Below are positions 8,904 through 16,049 of a stretch of DNA of 20,387 nucleotides, piece after piece; the first letter of the stretch is position 1; every line of letters begins with the position of its first letter. This DNA comes from an uncultured Dialister sp. (GTDB lineage Bacteria; Bacillota; Negativicutes; Veillonellales; Dialisteraceae). Made by a program: the position numbers and the translations under genes. Where the stretch lies: assembly GCA_934216155.1 (NCBI GenBank), contig CAKQBK010000048.1, positions 1 to 20,387 of the forward strand, given 5' to 3'. The notes below the pieces were generated by a model. That model made no database searches and was not told the origin of the DNA. It was given only the letters and a program-made list of their open reading frames with translations.

Positions 8904-9098
8904 GGCTCTGTCCTTTTTGCCTGAGAGATTACGGCGTTTCCGCCTGTGCCCCTTCGGCTCCTGCTTACCATTGGCAGCAGGGATCTCCAGAGTTATGTCC
9001 TCATGCAGTTTCGTGTTCTTCTGAACGCCTGATAGTGTTACTCCTTCGGCAGCCTTGGCGCATCGGCCTTGGTCTTTTTCCGCATGTATCATCCATAG
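8904..9098 (-). ncRNA. Tandem glycine riboswitch 1
   Basis: On the minus strand the first aptamer has the GCCGAAGGAGTAA and TATCAGGC blocks. The second starts at ACTCTGGAGA and has GCCGAAGGGGCA, then the hallmark CTCTCAGGCAAAAAGGACAG. The two-aptamer layout is the classic glycine riboswitch. The 5' edge is set at TGGATGATACATGCGG by comparison with the other two copies. It controls the AGCS gene at 7150-8541 through the adjoining terminator. No convincing promoter is visible upstream. Confidence 0.93.
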
Positions 9099-9178
9099 CA
9101 TATGAAATTGGTATATAGCAACGCAGTGGACACCGGAGTGCTGCACACTGTAGCGTATCACTGCTGTGGCTACCTAGT

Positions 9179-9435
9179 TGAGTGAGAAGTTAGAAGTGAG
9201 GAGTGAGAAGTGGTGGAAGGGGCGCACAAAATTTGGAAGCGCCCCAATACCCCTTATTTATTCTCTACCTCACAGTACCATGATTGTTATGTTTCACAGG
9301 AAACATGACAGTAATCATTTCCTTTCCGGCGAGCTATATAAAACGGTATCTTGCTATGGATAGCTTTAGGCATAAGAGCAATTCGAGGGCTCGCCGCCTT
9401 CACTTCTCACTTCTAACTTCTCACTTCTAACTGCC
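9179..9435. repeat. S-family element copy 2 with an embedded parS-like site
   Basis: The left arm GTGAGAAGTTAGAAGTGAGG (7-bp units) is complementary to the right arm CTTCACTTCTCACTTCTAAC. Inside are a GGGGCGC/GCGCCCC hairpin (9219-9244) and GGCGAGC/GCTCGCC (9328-9396) flanking TAAGAGCAATTCGA. A parS-like TGTTTCACAGGAAACA (9290-9305) sits in the middle, suggesting a P end nested in an S element. It is non-coding. Confidence 0.85.
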
Positions 9436-9470
9436 TTTGTTATATATAATTTTATAACAATATATAGTGT

Positions 9471-9552
9471 AAGGCGGTTATCTCAAATGTAACGATAAAC
9501 GTTTATCGTCACATTCGAGAAACCTGAGAACCTTGAGAAACCTGAACTTCTA
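9471..9552. repeat. F-family element copy 3 (partial)
   Basis: The right arm has CGAGAAACCTGAGAACCTTG units as in the other F copies; the left arm is mostly missing. The centre is an 18-bp perfect palindrome, ACGATAAACGTTTATCGT (9492-9509). It lies downstream of the DAACS gene, unlike the other F copies, which are in 5' leaders. No separate terminator for the DAACS gene is visible. Confidence 0.7.
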
Positions 9553-9592
9553 GGGAGATCATACCTACTCACGCCAGTCCTTAATGGCACAA

Positions 9593-10801
9593 TTACACCA
9601 TTTGCTCAGTGTCTTTTTCTGTCGCATTGACGGAGATGGCTACAGCGGCATCGCCGGTGATATTGAGGCAGGTACGGAACATATCCAGTACGCGGTCAAT
9701 ACCGGCTACCAGTGCCAGGCCTTCCATCGGAAGTCCTACGGACTGGAGAACCATAGCCAGCATGATGAGTCCTGCGCCAGGAACGCCGGCGGTACCGATG
9801 GAAGCCAAGGTACCAGTGAGGACGATCATCATCATCTGGTCAAAGGTGAGCGGAATGCCAAATACATTGGCGATGAAAATGGAGCAAACACCCATGTACA
9901 ATGCAGTGCCGTCCATGTTGATGGTAGCGCCCAGTGGAAGGACGAAAGAAGCAATTTCTCTCTTGACGCCCAGTTTTTCCTGAATGTTTTTCATATTCAC
10001 AGGAAGGGTGCCAGCAGAGCTGCATGTGGTGAAAGCGATAGCCATCGCTTCCGACATGCCGCGGAAGAAGGTAAATGGGCTCATGTGGGCGGATACGCCA
10101 GACAGAGCGGAGTAAACGCAAACCGCATGGATCACACAACCGATAGCCATGCAGGCAATGACGGAAAGGAGCGGAAGCAGTACTTTCGGACCATTCATGA
10201 CTACTACTGGAAGCAGCAGGCAGAACACACCAATCGGTGCCAGTCTCATAATCATAGCAATGATTTTGTAGCAAACTTCTGCCATGGCATCAAAGAAGGA
10301 AATCAGAATTTCCGATTTCTTTCCCCCTACGGAAATAATGCCAGCGCCCATGAAAAGTGCAAAGATAATAATTGGAAGAATATCTGCTTTGGCCATGGAA
10401 GCAATCGGATTCGATGGAATCATGGCTACGAAGACCTGCATGATGCTCGGTGCTTCTTTGACTTTCGGTGCTTCTGCAGAAGGCAGTGCCATGCCGATGC
10501 CTGGTTCAATGGCCAGAGCCACAGCGAAGCCAATCACAATGGCTACTGCAGTGGTGACCATGTAGATCGCCAAAGTTTTGATACCGATACGTCCCAGTTT
10601 TTTCATATCCCCCATGGATGTCATGCCCACAATAAGGGAACAGAATACCACTGGTACAATCATCATTTTGATGAGATTGATAAACATGGTGCCAATCGGC
10701 GCAATCCAGATTTTCACCGGCGCCGCAGCCCCTTCTCCCAGGAACAGCCCTACCACAACGGACAGTACCAGGGAAAGAAAAATTTGAACAGATAGATTCA
10801 T
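9593..10801 (-). CDS. Dicarboxylate/amino acid:cation symporter (DAACS, glutamate/aspartate type)
   Basis: This 402-aa membrane protein should import glutamate or aspartate with Na+ or H+. It has eight transmembrane helices and two hairpins in the GltP fold. Visible landmarks are SSAGTLP at 261-267 (hairpin 1), NMDGT at 295-299 (cation site in helix 7), GVPGAG at 339-344 (hairpin 2), and helix 8 DRVLDMFRTCLNITGD with D373, R376, T377, N380 and D384. These align with the substrate-binding residues of GltPh; the arginine favours acidic substrates. ATG 10801 is chosen because AGGAG lies about 9 bases upstream; a GTG nine bases earlier would touch the ribosome-binding site. It has its own promoter and lies among AGCS genes, so the locus is specialised for amino-acid uptake. 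Confidence 0.95.
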   Translation of the reverse strand: MNLSVQIFLSLVLSVVVGLFLGEGAAAPVKIWIAPIGTMFINLIKMMIVPVVFCSLIVGMTSMGDMKKLGRIGIKTLAIYMVTTAVAIVIGFAVALAIEPGIGMALPSAEAPKVKEAPSIMQVFVAMIPSNPIASMAKADILPIIIFALFMGAGIISVGGKKSEILISFFDAMAEVCYKIIAMIMRLAPIGVFCLLLPVVVMNGPKVLLPLLSVIACMAIGCVIHAVCVYSALSGVSAHMSPFTFFRGMSEAMAIAFTTCSSAGTLPVNMKNIQEKLGVKREIASFVLPLGATINMDGTALYMGVCSIFIANVFGIPLTFDQMMMIVLTGTLASIGTAGVPGAGLIMLAMVLQSVGLPMEGLALVAGIDRVLDMFRTCLNITGDAAVAISVNATEKDTEQMV

Positions 10802-10859
10802 TTCTTTCACTCTCCTACTACGTTAGATGTATTTTCCTGTTATTCGTTTGGATAGTTCC

Positions 10860-10888
10860 ATTATAGGGGCATGCATATAAAATGACTA
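10860..10888 (-). promoter_or_regulatory. Promoter of the DAACS gene
   Basis: TATAAT (minus strand, 10860-10865) is 17 bp from TAGTCA (10883-10888, four of six consensus bases). The DNA upstream to about 11010 is strongly AT-rich with short palindromes (TTGCATGCAA at 10966-10975), perhaps an UP element or an operator. No gene is in this gap. Confidence 0.6.
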
Positions 10889-11020
10889 ATAGATTTCTGA
10901 AATCATTTATATATTTTTATGCAATTTCATTTTGAATATATGATAAATTATATAATTTTTATTTTGCATGCAATAACTATCATTATATAATATTTTCTTT
11001 TATAAATGCCGCTTTTTATA

Positions 11021-11056
11021 GAAAAAACGGTTCCATTCAAAAGAACGGAACCGTTT
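11021..11056 (-). terminator. Terminator of AGCS copy 2
   Basis: AAACGGTTCC (11025-11034) pairs with GGAACCGTTT (11047-11056), and the minus-strand T-run TTTTTTC follows. It lies 72 bp past the stop codon with no repeat in between, unlike most genes here. Confidence 0.85.
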
Positions 11057-11127
11057 GTCTATCTCATATTTGCACAAGAGGAATTTTTTGATTCAAGTTG
11101 TTACTTTTTATAGATTCTTTTCACCCA

Positions 11128-12579
11128 TTACATTTTTACAGTAGCGTTAGCTTCTTCTACTGCTTCTGCTTTAGCTGCTGTTTTTTCCTTTTCAATCACA
11201 GCCTGGAAGGAAAGAACTTCTTCTTTGATGACTGGAGAGAGAACCAGGATGGAGATCAAGTTTGGAATAGCCATGAGAGCGTTTGCAATATCAGAAAGGT
11301 TCCAAACCAGATCCAGTGTCTGGGTAGCGCCTACATACACAACCAGGGAGAAAATCACTCTGTAAATGATGTTGTATTTGTGAGTACCGAAGAGGTATTC
11401 CCAAGCTTTTTCACCGTTGTATTCCCAGCCGAGAATGGTGGAGTAAGCGAAGAGGATGATACCGATGGAAACGATGTAAGAACCAATGACGCCAATGTTG
11501 GAGGAGAAAGCTGCCATGGTGAGAGCTACGCCGGTGAGTGGCTTGCCGTCAGCACCCATGGTGCCAAGAACGCCAGAGGAAGCAATGGTGAGACCAGTAA
11601 TGGTGCAAACTACGATGGTATCAATGAAAGTACCGGTCATGGAAACATAACCCTGTCTTGCAGGATGGTCAGTGGTGGAAGCAGCTGCAGAGATAGCAGC
11701 GGAACCAAGGCCAGCTTCGTTGGAGAAGCAACCACGAGCGACACCGTAACGCATAGCGTTCATTACAGAAACGGTAATGGTACCAACCACGCCGCCTTCT
11801 ACAGCGGTAGGATCAAATGCCATCATCAGAATCAGATACAGACCATGAGGAATGTTTTCAATGTTCAGTACGATGCAAGCCAGGCCAGCCAGGATGTAGA
11901 ACACAGCCATGCCAGGAACAACTACAGAAGATACTTTGGAAATAGAAGTAATACCACCAACTACAACGGCCAGGGTCATCACGGTAAGAGCTACACCAAC
12001 GATTTCATTGGATACACCGAATGTGGTACTAACAGCGGTGGAAATGGAGTTTGCCTGGGTCATGTTGCCGATACCGAAAGAAGCCAGTACAGCGAAGAGT
12101 GCGAAAGCAGCGCCGCAGAAGAGGCCGGCCTTTTTATTTTTGAAGCCGTTCTTCATAGCAAACATCGGGCCACCTTTCATTTCTCCCTTGGCATTGACTT
12201 CACGGAATTTGAAGCCCAAGAGACATTCAGAGAACTTGGTGGTCAGACCGAAGCAAGCGGAAATCCACATCCAAACCAGTGCACCAGGACCGCCAGCGAA
12301 CATAGCAGTCGCAACACCGACGATGTTACCAGTACCAATGGTAGCTGCCAGAGCGGTCATCAGAGCGGAAAATGGAGATACGTCACCGCTACCCACCTGG
12401 GTGGTGCGGGATCTCTTAGAAAATACACTTTTTAATGCATATGGAAGGTTTCTCCATGTGAGGAAGCGAAGCTTCAAAGTCATGTAGATACCAGTTCCTA
12501 CCAGAAGACAGAGCATGACAGGCCCCCAAACGAAGCTGTCAAGCTCACCTACAAGTTGATTGATCGATGCCATATCCAT
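11128..12579 (-). CDS. Sodium:alanine/glycine symporter, AGCS family (copy 2)
   Basis: This 483-aa Na+-coupled transporter for small neutral amino acids carries the AGCS signature GGPGALVWMWISACFG at 96-111, preceded by GTGNIVGVATAMFA. Other blocks are SNEAGLGSAAISAAA, MTGTFIDTIVVCTITGL and LGWEYNGEKAWEYLFGTHKYN. The C-terminus is a charged cytoplasmic tail rich in Ala, Glu and Lys. The start ATG is preceded by AAGGGGGAT. By eye it is nearly colinear with the neighbour at 13571-15019, and even the start region AAGGGGGATTTTA..ATGGATATGGC is shared, so the pair arose by duplication. A glycine riboswitch lies in its leader. Substrate choice between glycine and alanine cannot be settled from sequence. 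Confidence 0.95.
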   Translation of the reverse strand: MDMASINQLVGELDSFVWGPVMLCLLVGTGIYMTLKLRFLTWRNLPYALKSVFSKRSRTTQVGSGDVSPFSALMTALAATIGTGNIVGVATAMFAGGPGALVWMWISACFGLTTKFSECLLGFKFREVNAKGEMKGGPMFAMKNGFKNKKAGLFCGAAFALFAVLASFGIGNMTQANSISTAVSTTFGVSNEIVGVALTVMTLAVVVGGITSISKVSSVVVPGMAVFYILAGLACIVLNIENIPHGLYLILMMAFDPTAVEGGVVGTITVSVMNAMRYGVARGCFSNEAGLGSAAISAAASTTDHPARQGYVSMTGTFIDTIVVCTITGLTIASSGVLGTMGADGKPLTGVALTMAAFSSNIGVIGSYIVSIGIILFAYSTILGWEYNGEKAWEYLFGTHKYNIIYRVIFSLVVYVGATQTLDLVWNLSDIANALMAIPNLISILVLSPVIKEEVLSFQAVIEKEKTAAKAEAVEEANATVKM

Positions 12580-12625
12580 AATAAAATCCCCCTTGTTCCC
12601 GTAAATACTTATTGTTATTTACTAA

Positions 12626-12676
12626 ACAAAAAATCGCCGCACTCAGTCTAGTGAAGAGACTGAAGCTGGCGATTCG
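12626..12676 (-). terminator. Terminator of glycine riboswitch 2 (expression platform)
   Basis: The minus strand reads AATCGCCAGCTTCAGTCT, a CTTCACT loop, AGACTGAGTGCGGCGATT, then a T-run. The GCCAGC of the upstream arm can instead pair with GCTGGC (12711-12716) at the 3' edge of the aptamer, giving the alternative anti-terminator fold. Confidence 0.8.
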
Positions 12677-12710
12677 ATTCGTGTATACGAAAACGAGGGA
12701 GTTACCCAAG

Positions 12711-12914
12711 TGCCAGCCCTGTCCTTTTGCCTGAGAGATTCAGAGTTTCTACGGGTGAAACTCCTTAACACCTTCGGCGCTCGCATCTTTTCAGCGAGCC
12801 TCTCCAGAGTTGTGTCCGTACACAGTTTCGTGTTCTAACATGAACGCCTGATAGTGTTACTCCTTCGGCAGAAAACCGGATGGCTTTCGTTTTTCAGTGT
12901 ACTTCATCCACCTT
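12711..12914 (-). ncRNA. Tandem glycine riboswitch 2
   Basis: On the minus strand aptamer 1 has GGTGGATGAAG, then GCCGAAGGAGTAACACTATC and AGGCGTTC. Aptamer 2 begins ACAACTCTGGAGAGG, contains GCCGAAGGTGTTAAGGAG and ends CTCTCAGGCAAAAGGACAGG. It is the closest of the three to the standard form. It governs AGCS copy 2 through the terminator at 12626-12676. Confidence 0.95.
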
Positions 12915-12991
12915 ATGTAGTATGCGGCACATACATTGTGTCACTGAGAATCTGTTTTCTGAATTCCTAGGTCCTCAAGTGATTTATCTAG

Positions 12992-13019
12992 ATTATACAC
13001 TAGAATTTTTGAATTGCAA
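12992..13019 (-). promoter_or_regulatory. Promoter of glycine riboswitch 2 and AGCS copy 2
   Basis: TATAAT (12992-12997) and TTGCAA (13014-13019) are separated by 16 bp on the minus strand. The same TTGCAA/TATAAT pair, at 17 bp, precedes riboswitch 3. Transcription would start near 12985, about 70 nt before the first aptamer. Confidence 0.75.
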
Positions 13020-13232
13020 TACCCCTGATTTTCGCAATTTCTACATTGTGAACCTTTTAGTATGATAAAGTACTACTTCGTGCTATATATACGCTATTTT
13101 TATTATCCTTTACGTTATACTTTCTATTTATATCTTTTGTGTATACACTTTATTTTCAATAAATTTCAATAGAAATAATATAATAATTATATACACTTAT
13201 TAGTTTTTACTTTTGATAGCCATTTTTAAAAA
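13020..13232. other. AT-rich divergent intergenic region
   Basis: About 210 bp of very AT-rich DNA lies between two divergent promoters. It contains a GTGTATACAC palindrome (13139-13148), which may be an operator. No gene or known RNA is visible. Confidence 0.4.
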
Positions 13233-13289
13233 TTGACCCAATCATAAAAAGAGACTATATTTTACGGTCTTTAAAGGAGGAAAATGGTG
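13233..13289 (+). pseudogene. Orphan promoter and ribosome-binding site with no gene
   Basis: TTGACC (13233-13238), a 17-bp spacer and TATATT (13256-13261) form a good plus-strand promoter. AAAGGAGG (13273-13280) and ATG (13284) follow, but the frame stops after three codons (ATG GTG ACG TGA). A collapsed P element starts 30 bp later. The likely reading is a gene whose body was deleted and replaced by repeats. A short regulatory transcript is the alternative. Confidence 0.4.
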
Positions 13290-13318
13290 ACGTGAGATAT
13301 GTGATTAGCCAACTTATC

Positions 13319-13382
13319 ATCATGTTTCACGGGAAACGATAGTAGTAAAGGTTATTATTCACGTTTCCCGTGAAACATGACT
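13319..13382. repeat. P-family internal-deletion derivative
   Basis: TGTTTCACGGGAAACG (13323-13338) and CGTTTCCCGTGAAACA (13362-13377) are exact inverted copies around a 23-bp loop that keeps AAAGGTTATTATTC. Only the ends and the first interior block of a P element remain. RNA from either strand would form a perfect stem of at least 16 bp. Confidence 0.85.
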
Positions 13383-13405
13383 CTATCCCAAAACCGATAG
13401 CACAT

Positions 13406-13449
13406 AAAAATCCCCTATCCTGTTGGAATTCAGAGGAACAGGATAGGGG
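13406..13449 (-). terminator. Terminator of AGCS copy 3
   Basis: CCCCTATCCTGTT (13412-13424) pairs with AACAGGATAGGGG (13437-13449), followed on the minus strand by TTTTTATG. It lies 120 bp past the stop codon; the H-family hairpin sits between them. Confidence 0.85.
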
Positions 13450-13495
13450 TTGAACTCACTTCTTTGGGAAGTGAGGGGGGACAACGATGGAATCC

Positions 13496-13565
13496 ATGTG
13501 AGTAACTCGTGACTAGTGACTTGGCCTATATTTCCTAGTCACCAGTCACTAGTCTACTAGTCGCC
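13496..13565. repeat. H-family hairpin element beside AGCS copy 3
   Basis: The left arm GAGTAACTCGTGACTAGTGAC is complementary to the right arm TAGTCACCAGTCACTAGTCT, both built of 7-bp GTGACTA units. The right arm ends 5 bp from the stop codon of the AGCS gene, so it lies in the 3' untranslated RNA before the terminator. Confidence 0.8.
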
Positions 13566-13570
13566 CATTC

Positions 13571-15019
13571 TTATACATGGGCATGTTCTTTTCCATCTGC
13601 CAGGGCAGCTGCTTTGGCTGCTTTTTCTTTTTCCAGTACGATCTGGAAGCGTTCCACTTCTTCTTTGATGACTGGGGAAAGGATGAGCATGGAAATCAGG
13701 TTTGGAATAGCCATGAGGGCGTTAGCAATATCGGAAAGGTTCCATACCAGATCCAGGGTCTGGGTAGCACCTACATAGACAACCAGGGAAAATACGACAC
13801 GATAGACCATGTTGTATTTATGGGTTCCGAAAAGGTATTCCCATGCTTTTTCACCGTGGTATTCCCAACCAAGGATGGTGGAGAAGGCGAAGAGAATGAT
13901 ACCTACAGCTACAATGAGAGAACCAATTTCACCAATGTTGGTGGAGAAGGCAGCCATGGTGAGTTCTACCCCTTTGAGAGGTTTGCCATCGGCGCCAACG
14001 GTGCCAAGAACGCCAGAGGAAGCAATGGTGAGGCCAGTGATGGTGCACACAACGATGGTATCCCAGAAGGTACCGGTCATATTGATGTAGCCCTGACGGA
14101 CTGGATCGTCGGTGGTAGCAGCGGCTGCGGTGATAGCAGCGGAGCCCATACCAGCTTCATTGGAGAAGCACCCACGAGCGACGCCGAAACGAATGGCATT
14201 CATCACAGAAGCGGTGATGCCACCAAGGACGCCGCCACCCACTGCCTGTGGGTCGAAGGCCATCATGAAAATCAAATAGAGACCGTGTGGAATATTTTCA
14301 ATATTGATGATAATGCAAAGCAGGCCGGCAATGACATAGAAGAAAGCCATGGCTGGTACAACTACAGAAGATACTTTGGAAATGGTTTTGATACCGCCAA
14401 CGATGATAATCAGAGACAGAATGGTGAGAATGACACCGCACATTTCCAGTGGCATACCGAAGGTGGTTTTCACAGCTCCGGAAATAGAATTGGCCTGGGT
14501 CATGTTGCCGATACCAAAGGAAGCGATGACAGCAAAGAGTGCGAACAGGAATCCCATGACACTGCCCAGTTTCTTATTTTTGAAACCGTTCTTCATGGTA
14601 AACATCGGGCCGCCTTTCATTTCGCCTTTTGCATTCACTTCACGGTACTTGATAGCCAGCATACATTCGGAAAATTTGGAGGTCAAGCCGAAGCATGCGG
14701 AGATCCACATCCATACCAGTGCGCCAGGACCGCCGGCAAACATAGCGGTAGCAACGCCGACGATGTTACCAGTACCAATGGTGGCAGCCAGGGCGGTCAT
14801 GAGTGCGGAAAACGGAGATACGTCGCCGGTGCCGCGCTTCTGGGTGCGGGCTTCTTTGGAAAGTACACTGCCGATTGCATAGGGCAGGTTTCGCCAGGTT
14901 CTAAATTTCAATAGGCATGTGAGATACACGCCGGTGCCTACCAATAGGGTAAGCATGATAGGGCCCCATACGAGGCTGTCAATTTCATTGACCACGGAGT
15001 TGATTGTAGCCATATCCAT
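13571..15019 (-). CDS. Sodium:alanine/glycine symporter, AGCS family (copy 3)
   Basis: This 482-aa Na+-dependent amino-acid transporter is the duplicate partner of the gene at 11128-12579. It carries GTGNIVGVATAMFA followed by the signature GGPGALVWMWISACFG (residues 96-111), then SNEAGMGSAAITAAA and LGWEYHGEKAWEYLFGTHKYN. The C-terminal tail is charged and ends in HAHV. The start ATG follows AAAGGGGGAT. Unlike the other three AGCS genes it has no glycine riboswitch. Its leader instead has an F-family element and, further up, an unidentified structured segment ending in a terminator. The regulatory split suggests a different signal or substrate, but the sequence does not say which. Confidence 0.95.
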   Translation of the reverse strand: MDMATINSVVNEIDSLVWGPIMLTLLVGTGVYLTCLLKFRTWRNLPYAIGSVLSKEARTQKRGTGDVSPFSALMTALAATIGTGNIVGVATAMFAGGPGALVWMWISACFGLTSKFSECMLAIKYREVNAKGEMKGGPMFTMKNGFKNKKLGSVMGFLFALFAVIASFGIGNMTQANSISGAVKTTFGMPLEMCGVILTILSLIIIVGGIKTISKVSSVVVPAMAFFYVIAGLLCIIINIENIPHGLYLIFMMAFDPQAVGGGVLGGITASVMNAIRFGVARGCFSNEAGMGSAAITAAAATTDDPVRQGYINMTGTFWDTIVVCTITGLTIASSGVLGTVGADGKPLKGVELTMAAFSTNIGEIGSLIVAVGIILFAFSTILGWEYHGEKAWEYLFGTHKYNMVYRVVFSLVVYVGATQTLDLVWNLSDIANALMAIPNLISMLILSPVIKEEVERFQIVLEKEKAAKAAALADGKEHAHV

Positions 15020-15041
15020 CTTAAAATCCCCCTTTATTTGA

Positions 15042-15255
15042 AATGCTGTTACTCGTAGAATGAACGTCCGTTGCTACGGCTGGTGATTCAGGTTTCTCAG
15101 GTTTCTCAAGGTTCTCAAGGTTCTCAAGGTTCTTACGTTCCTCGAATGAGCTGATAAACGCTAGCATTATTATCTCGTTTGGGGAACTTGAGCCACCTAA
15201 GAAACTTGAGCAACCGGAGAAACCTGTCTCAAAAGATCCTTTCCTTCACAGCATC
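15042..15255. repeat. F-family element copy 4, in the leader of AGCS copy 3
   Basis: The left arm at 15091-15144 is six 9-bp units (GGTTTCTCA twice, AGGTTCTCA twice, AGGTTCTTA, CGTTCCTCG). The right arm has the complementary CTTGAGCCA, CCTAAGAAA, CTTGAGCAA and CCGGAGAAA. The centre holds AATGAGCTGATAAACGCTAG. Outer ends AATGCTGT and ACAGCAT mark a degenerate outer inverted repeat. It is transcribed in the 5' leader. Confidence 0.8.
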
Positions 15256-15301
15256 ACTCGCATCATGGGCTCAGAGCCTCGGCGAGTACGAGGTTCCTAC
15301 G

Positions 15302-15335
15302 AAAAAAGGCACAGAAATATCATTTTCTGTGCCTT
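15302..15335 (-). terminator. Leader terminator upstream of AGCS copy 3
   Basis: AAGGCACAGAAA (15306-15317) and TTTCTGTGCCTT (15324-15335) form a 12-bp stem with a 6-nt loop, followed on the minus strand by TTTTTT. It sits about 285 bp before the start codon, where the riboswitch terminators sit in the sister genes, so it is probably an attenuator. Confidence 0.75.
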
Positions 15336-15339
15336 CCTT

Positions 15340-15500
15340 GACGCCTTTCCAGCCATAGCTGGTATAAAAATAACTGTATGCCTTTTTGATTTCTTTTCAA
15401 GAAACAAGCTTCTGAATTCCCTCTACTAGGAAATCGACCGGGACATAACGGTCTATATTCACAGGTCATGAGCCTGGGATATACTGACTATGGGAGTTTT
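15340..15500 (-). promoter_or_regulatory. Unidentified structured leader of AGCS copy 3
   Basis: The minus strand can form a run of hairpins: TATAT..CAGG-CTCATGA-CCTG..ATATA, GACCG-TTATGTC-CGGTC, TTTCC-TAGTAGA-GGGAA and GTTTCTT-GAAA-AGAAAT, then the terminator at 15302-15335. None of the glycine (CCGAAGG, CTCAGGC) or T-box (GGTGG, ACCGCG) signatures is present. It could be a new or diverged attenuator class, or simply a long leader. No clear promoter is visible. Confidence 0.35.
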
Positions 15501-15512
15501 CCGCTAGAGTCA

Positions 15513-15781
15513 TGTTTCACAGGAAACTTATACTTCAGTGCGGAGTGAGGAGTGAGGAGTGGTGGAAGGGGCGCACAACTTATAAAGCGCCCCAATACCC
15601 CTTTTATATGGTAAGCAGTTGGCAGTTAGCAGTAGGCAGATCAAGTATCTGTTTACTGCTAACTATAAAATCGGCGAGCATATAGAAACGAACTCGGTGC
15701 TATACGAATATATCCATATAAGAGTAATTCGATGCGCTCGCCGCCTTCACTCCTCACTCCTCATTCCTAACTCCTCACTGC
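15513..15781. repeat. parS-like palindrome and S-family element copy 3
   Basis: A weak parS-like TGTTTCACAGGAAACT (15513-15528) precedes the S element (15539-15781). The left arm is GTGAGGAGTGAGGAGTGG. The right arm is CTTCACTCCTCACTCCTCAT plus CCTAACTCCTCACTGC. Between are GGGGCGC/GCGCCCC, a second heptamer palindrome (GCAGTTGGCAGTTAGCAG facing TTACTGCTAAC, 15614-15663), and GGCGAGC/GCTCGCC around TAAGAGTAATTCGA. Short open frames here are repeat artefacts. Confidence 0.85.
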
Positions 15782-15785
15782 ATTT

Positions 15786-15820
15786 AAAAAGGCCCGCAAA
15801 GAAGATGTCTTCTTGCGAGC
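15786..15820 (-). terminator. Probable terminator for AGCS copy 4
   Basis: The minus strand reads GCTCGCAAGAAGA, CA, TCTTCTTTGCGGGC, then CTTTTT. The stem includes one G-T pair and one bulge. It is the first good terminator after the AGCS gene ending at 16236, with about 415 bp of repeats between. Confidence 0.7.
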
Positions 15821-15865
15821 GTCCTTGCTCTCTATGGCATGGCCACAAAGATGTAATTGATACGG

Positions 15866-15975
15866 GTAGCCAGTGACTAGTGACTAGAAATTAGGGATTG
15901 GTAGCTAGGGATTAGGGATTGGGGATTAGGAACTGGTGTCTTTTCCAGTCACGAGTCACTAGTCCACCAGTCACC
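15866..15975. repeat. H-family composite element
   Basis: AGCCAGTGACTAGTGACTAG at the left pairs with CAGTCACGAGTCACTAGTCC at the right. The middle holds direct heptamers TTAGGGA/TTGGGGA (about 15891-15932). This copy joins the two H unit types, GTGACTA and GGGATTA, in one element. Confidence 0.8.
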
Positions 15976-15983
15976 ATATCGCA

Positions 15984-15999
15984 TGTTTCACGTGAAACA
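15984..15999. promoter_or_regulatory. Perfect parS-like 16-bp palindrome
   Basis: TGTTTCACGTGAAACA, within CATG...CATG, is the third exact consensus match in the window. It stands alone between an H element and a GCTAACTGCTAACTTA heptamer fragment (16011-16026), not at the end of a full P unit. ParB binding is inferred from the motif. Confidence 0.6.
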
Positions 16000-16049
16000 T
16001 GGCTGCCTACAGCTAACTGCTAACTTATATTTCCTCATTTATTAAAATA

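Noticed and set aside
15340..15500. tRNA or T-box in the AGCS 3 leader
   Set aside because: A CAGG-CTCATGA-CCTG arm with a 7-nt loop looks like a CAU anticodon arm, but there is no acceptor stem, D arm or TTCGA loop, and no T-box sequence.
15619..15876. Short plus-strand open frame of 85 codons
   Set aside because: It lies almost entirely in the S-family repeat, starts without a ribosome-binding site and translates heptamer units.
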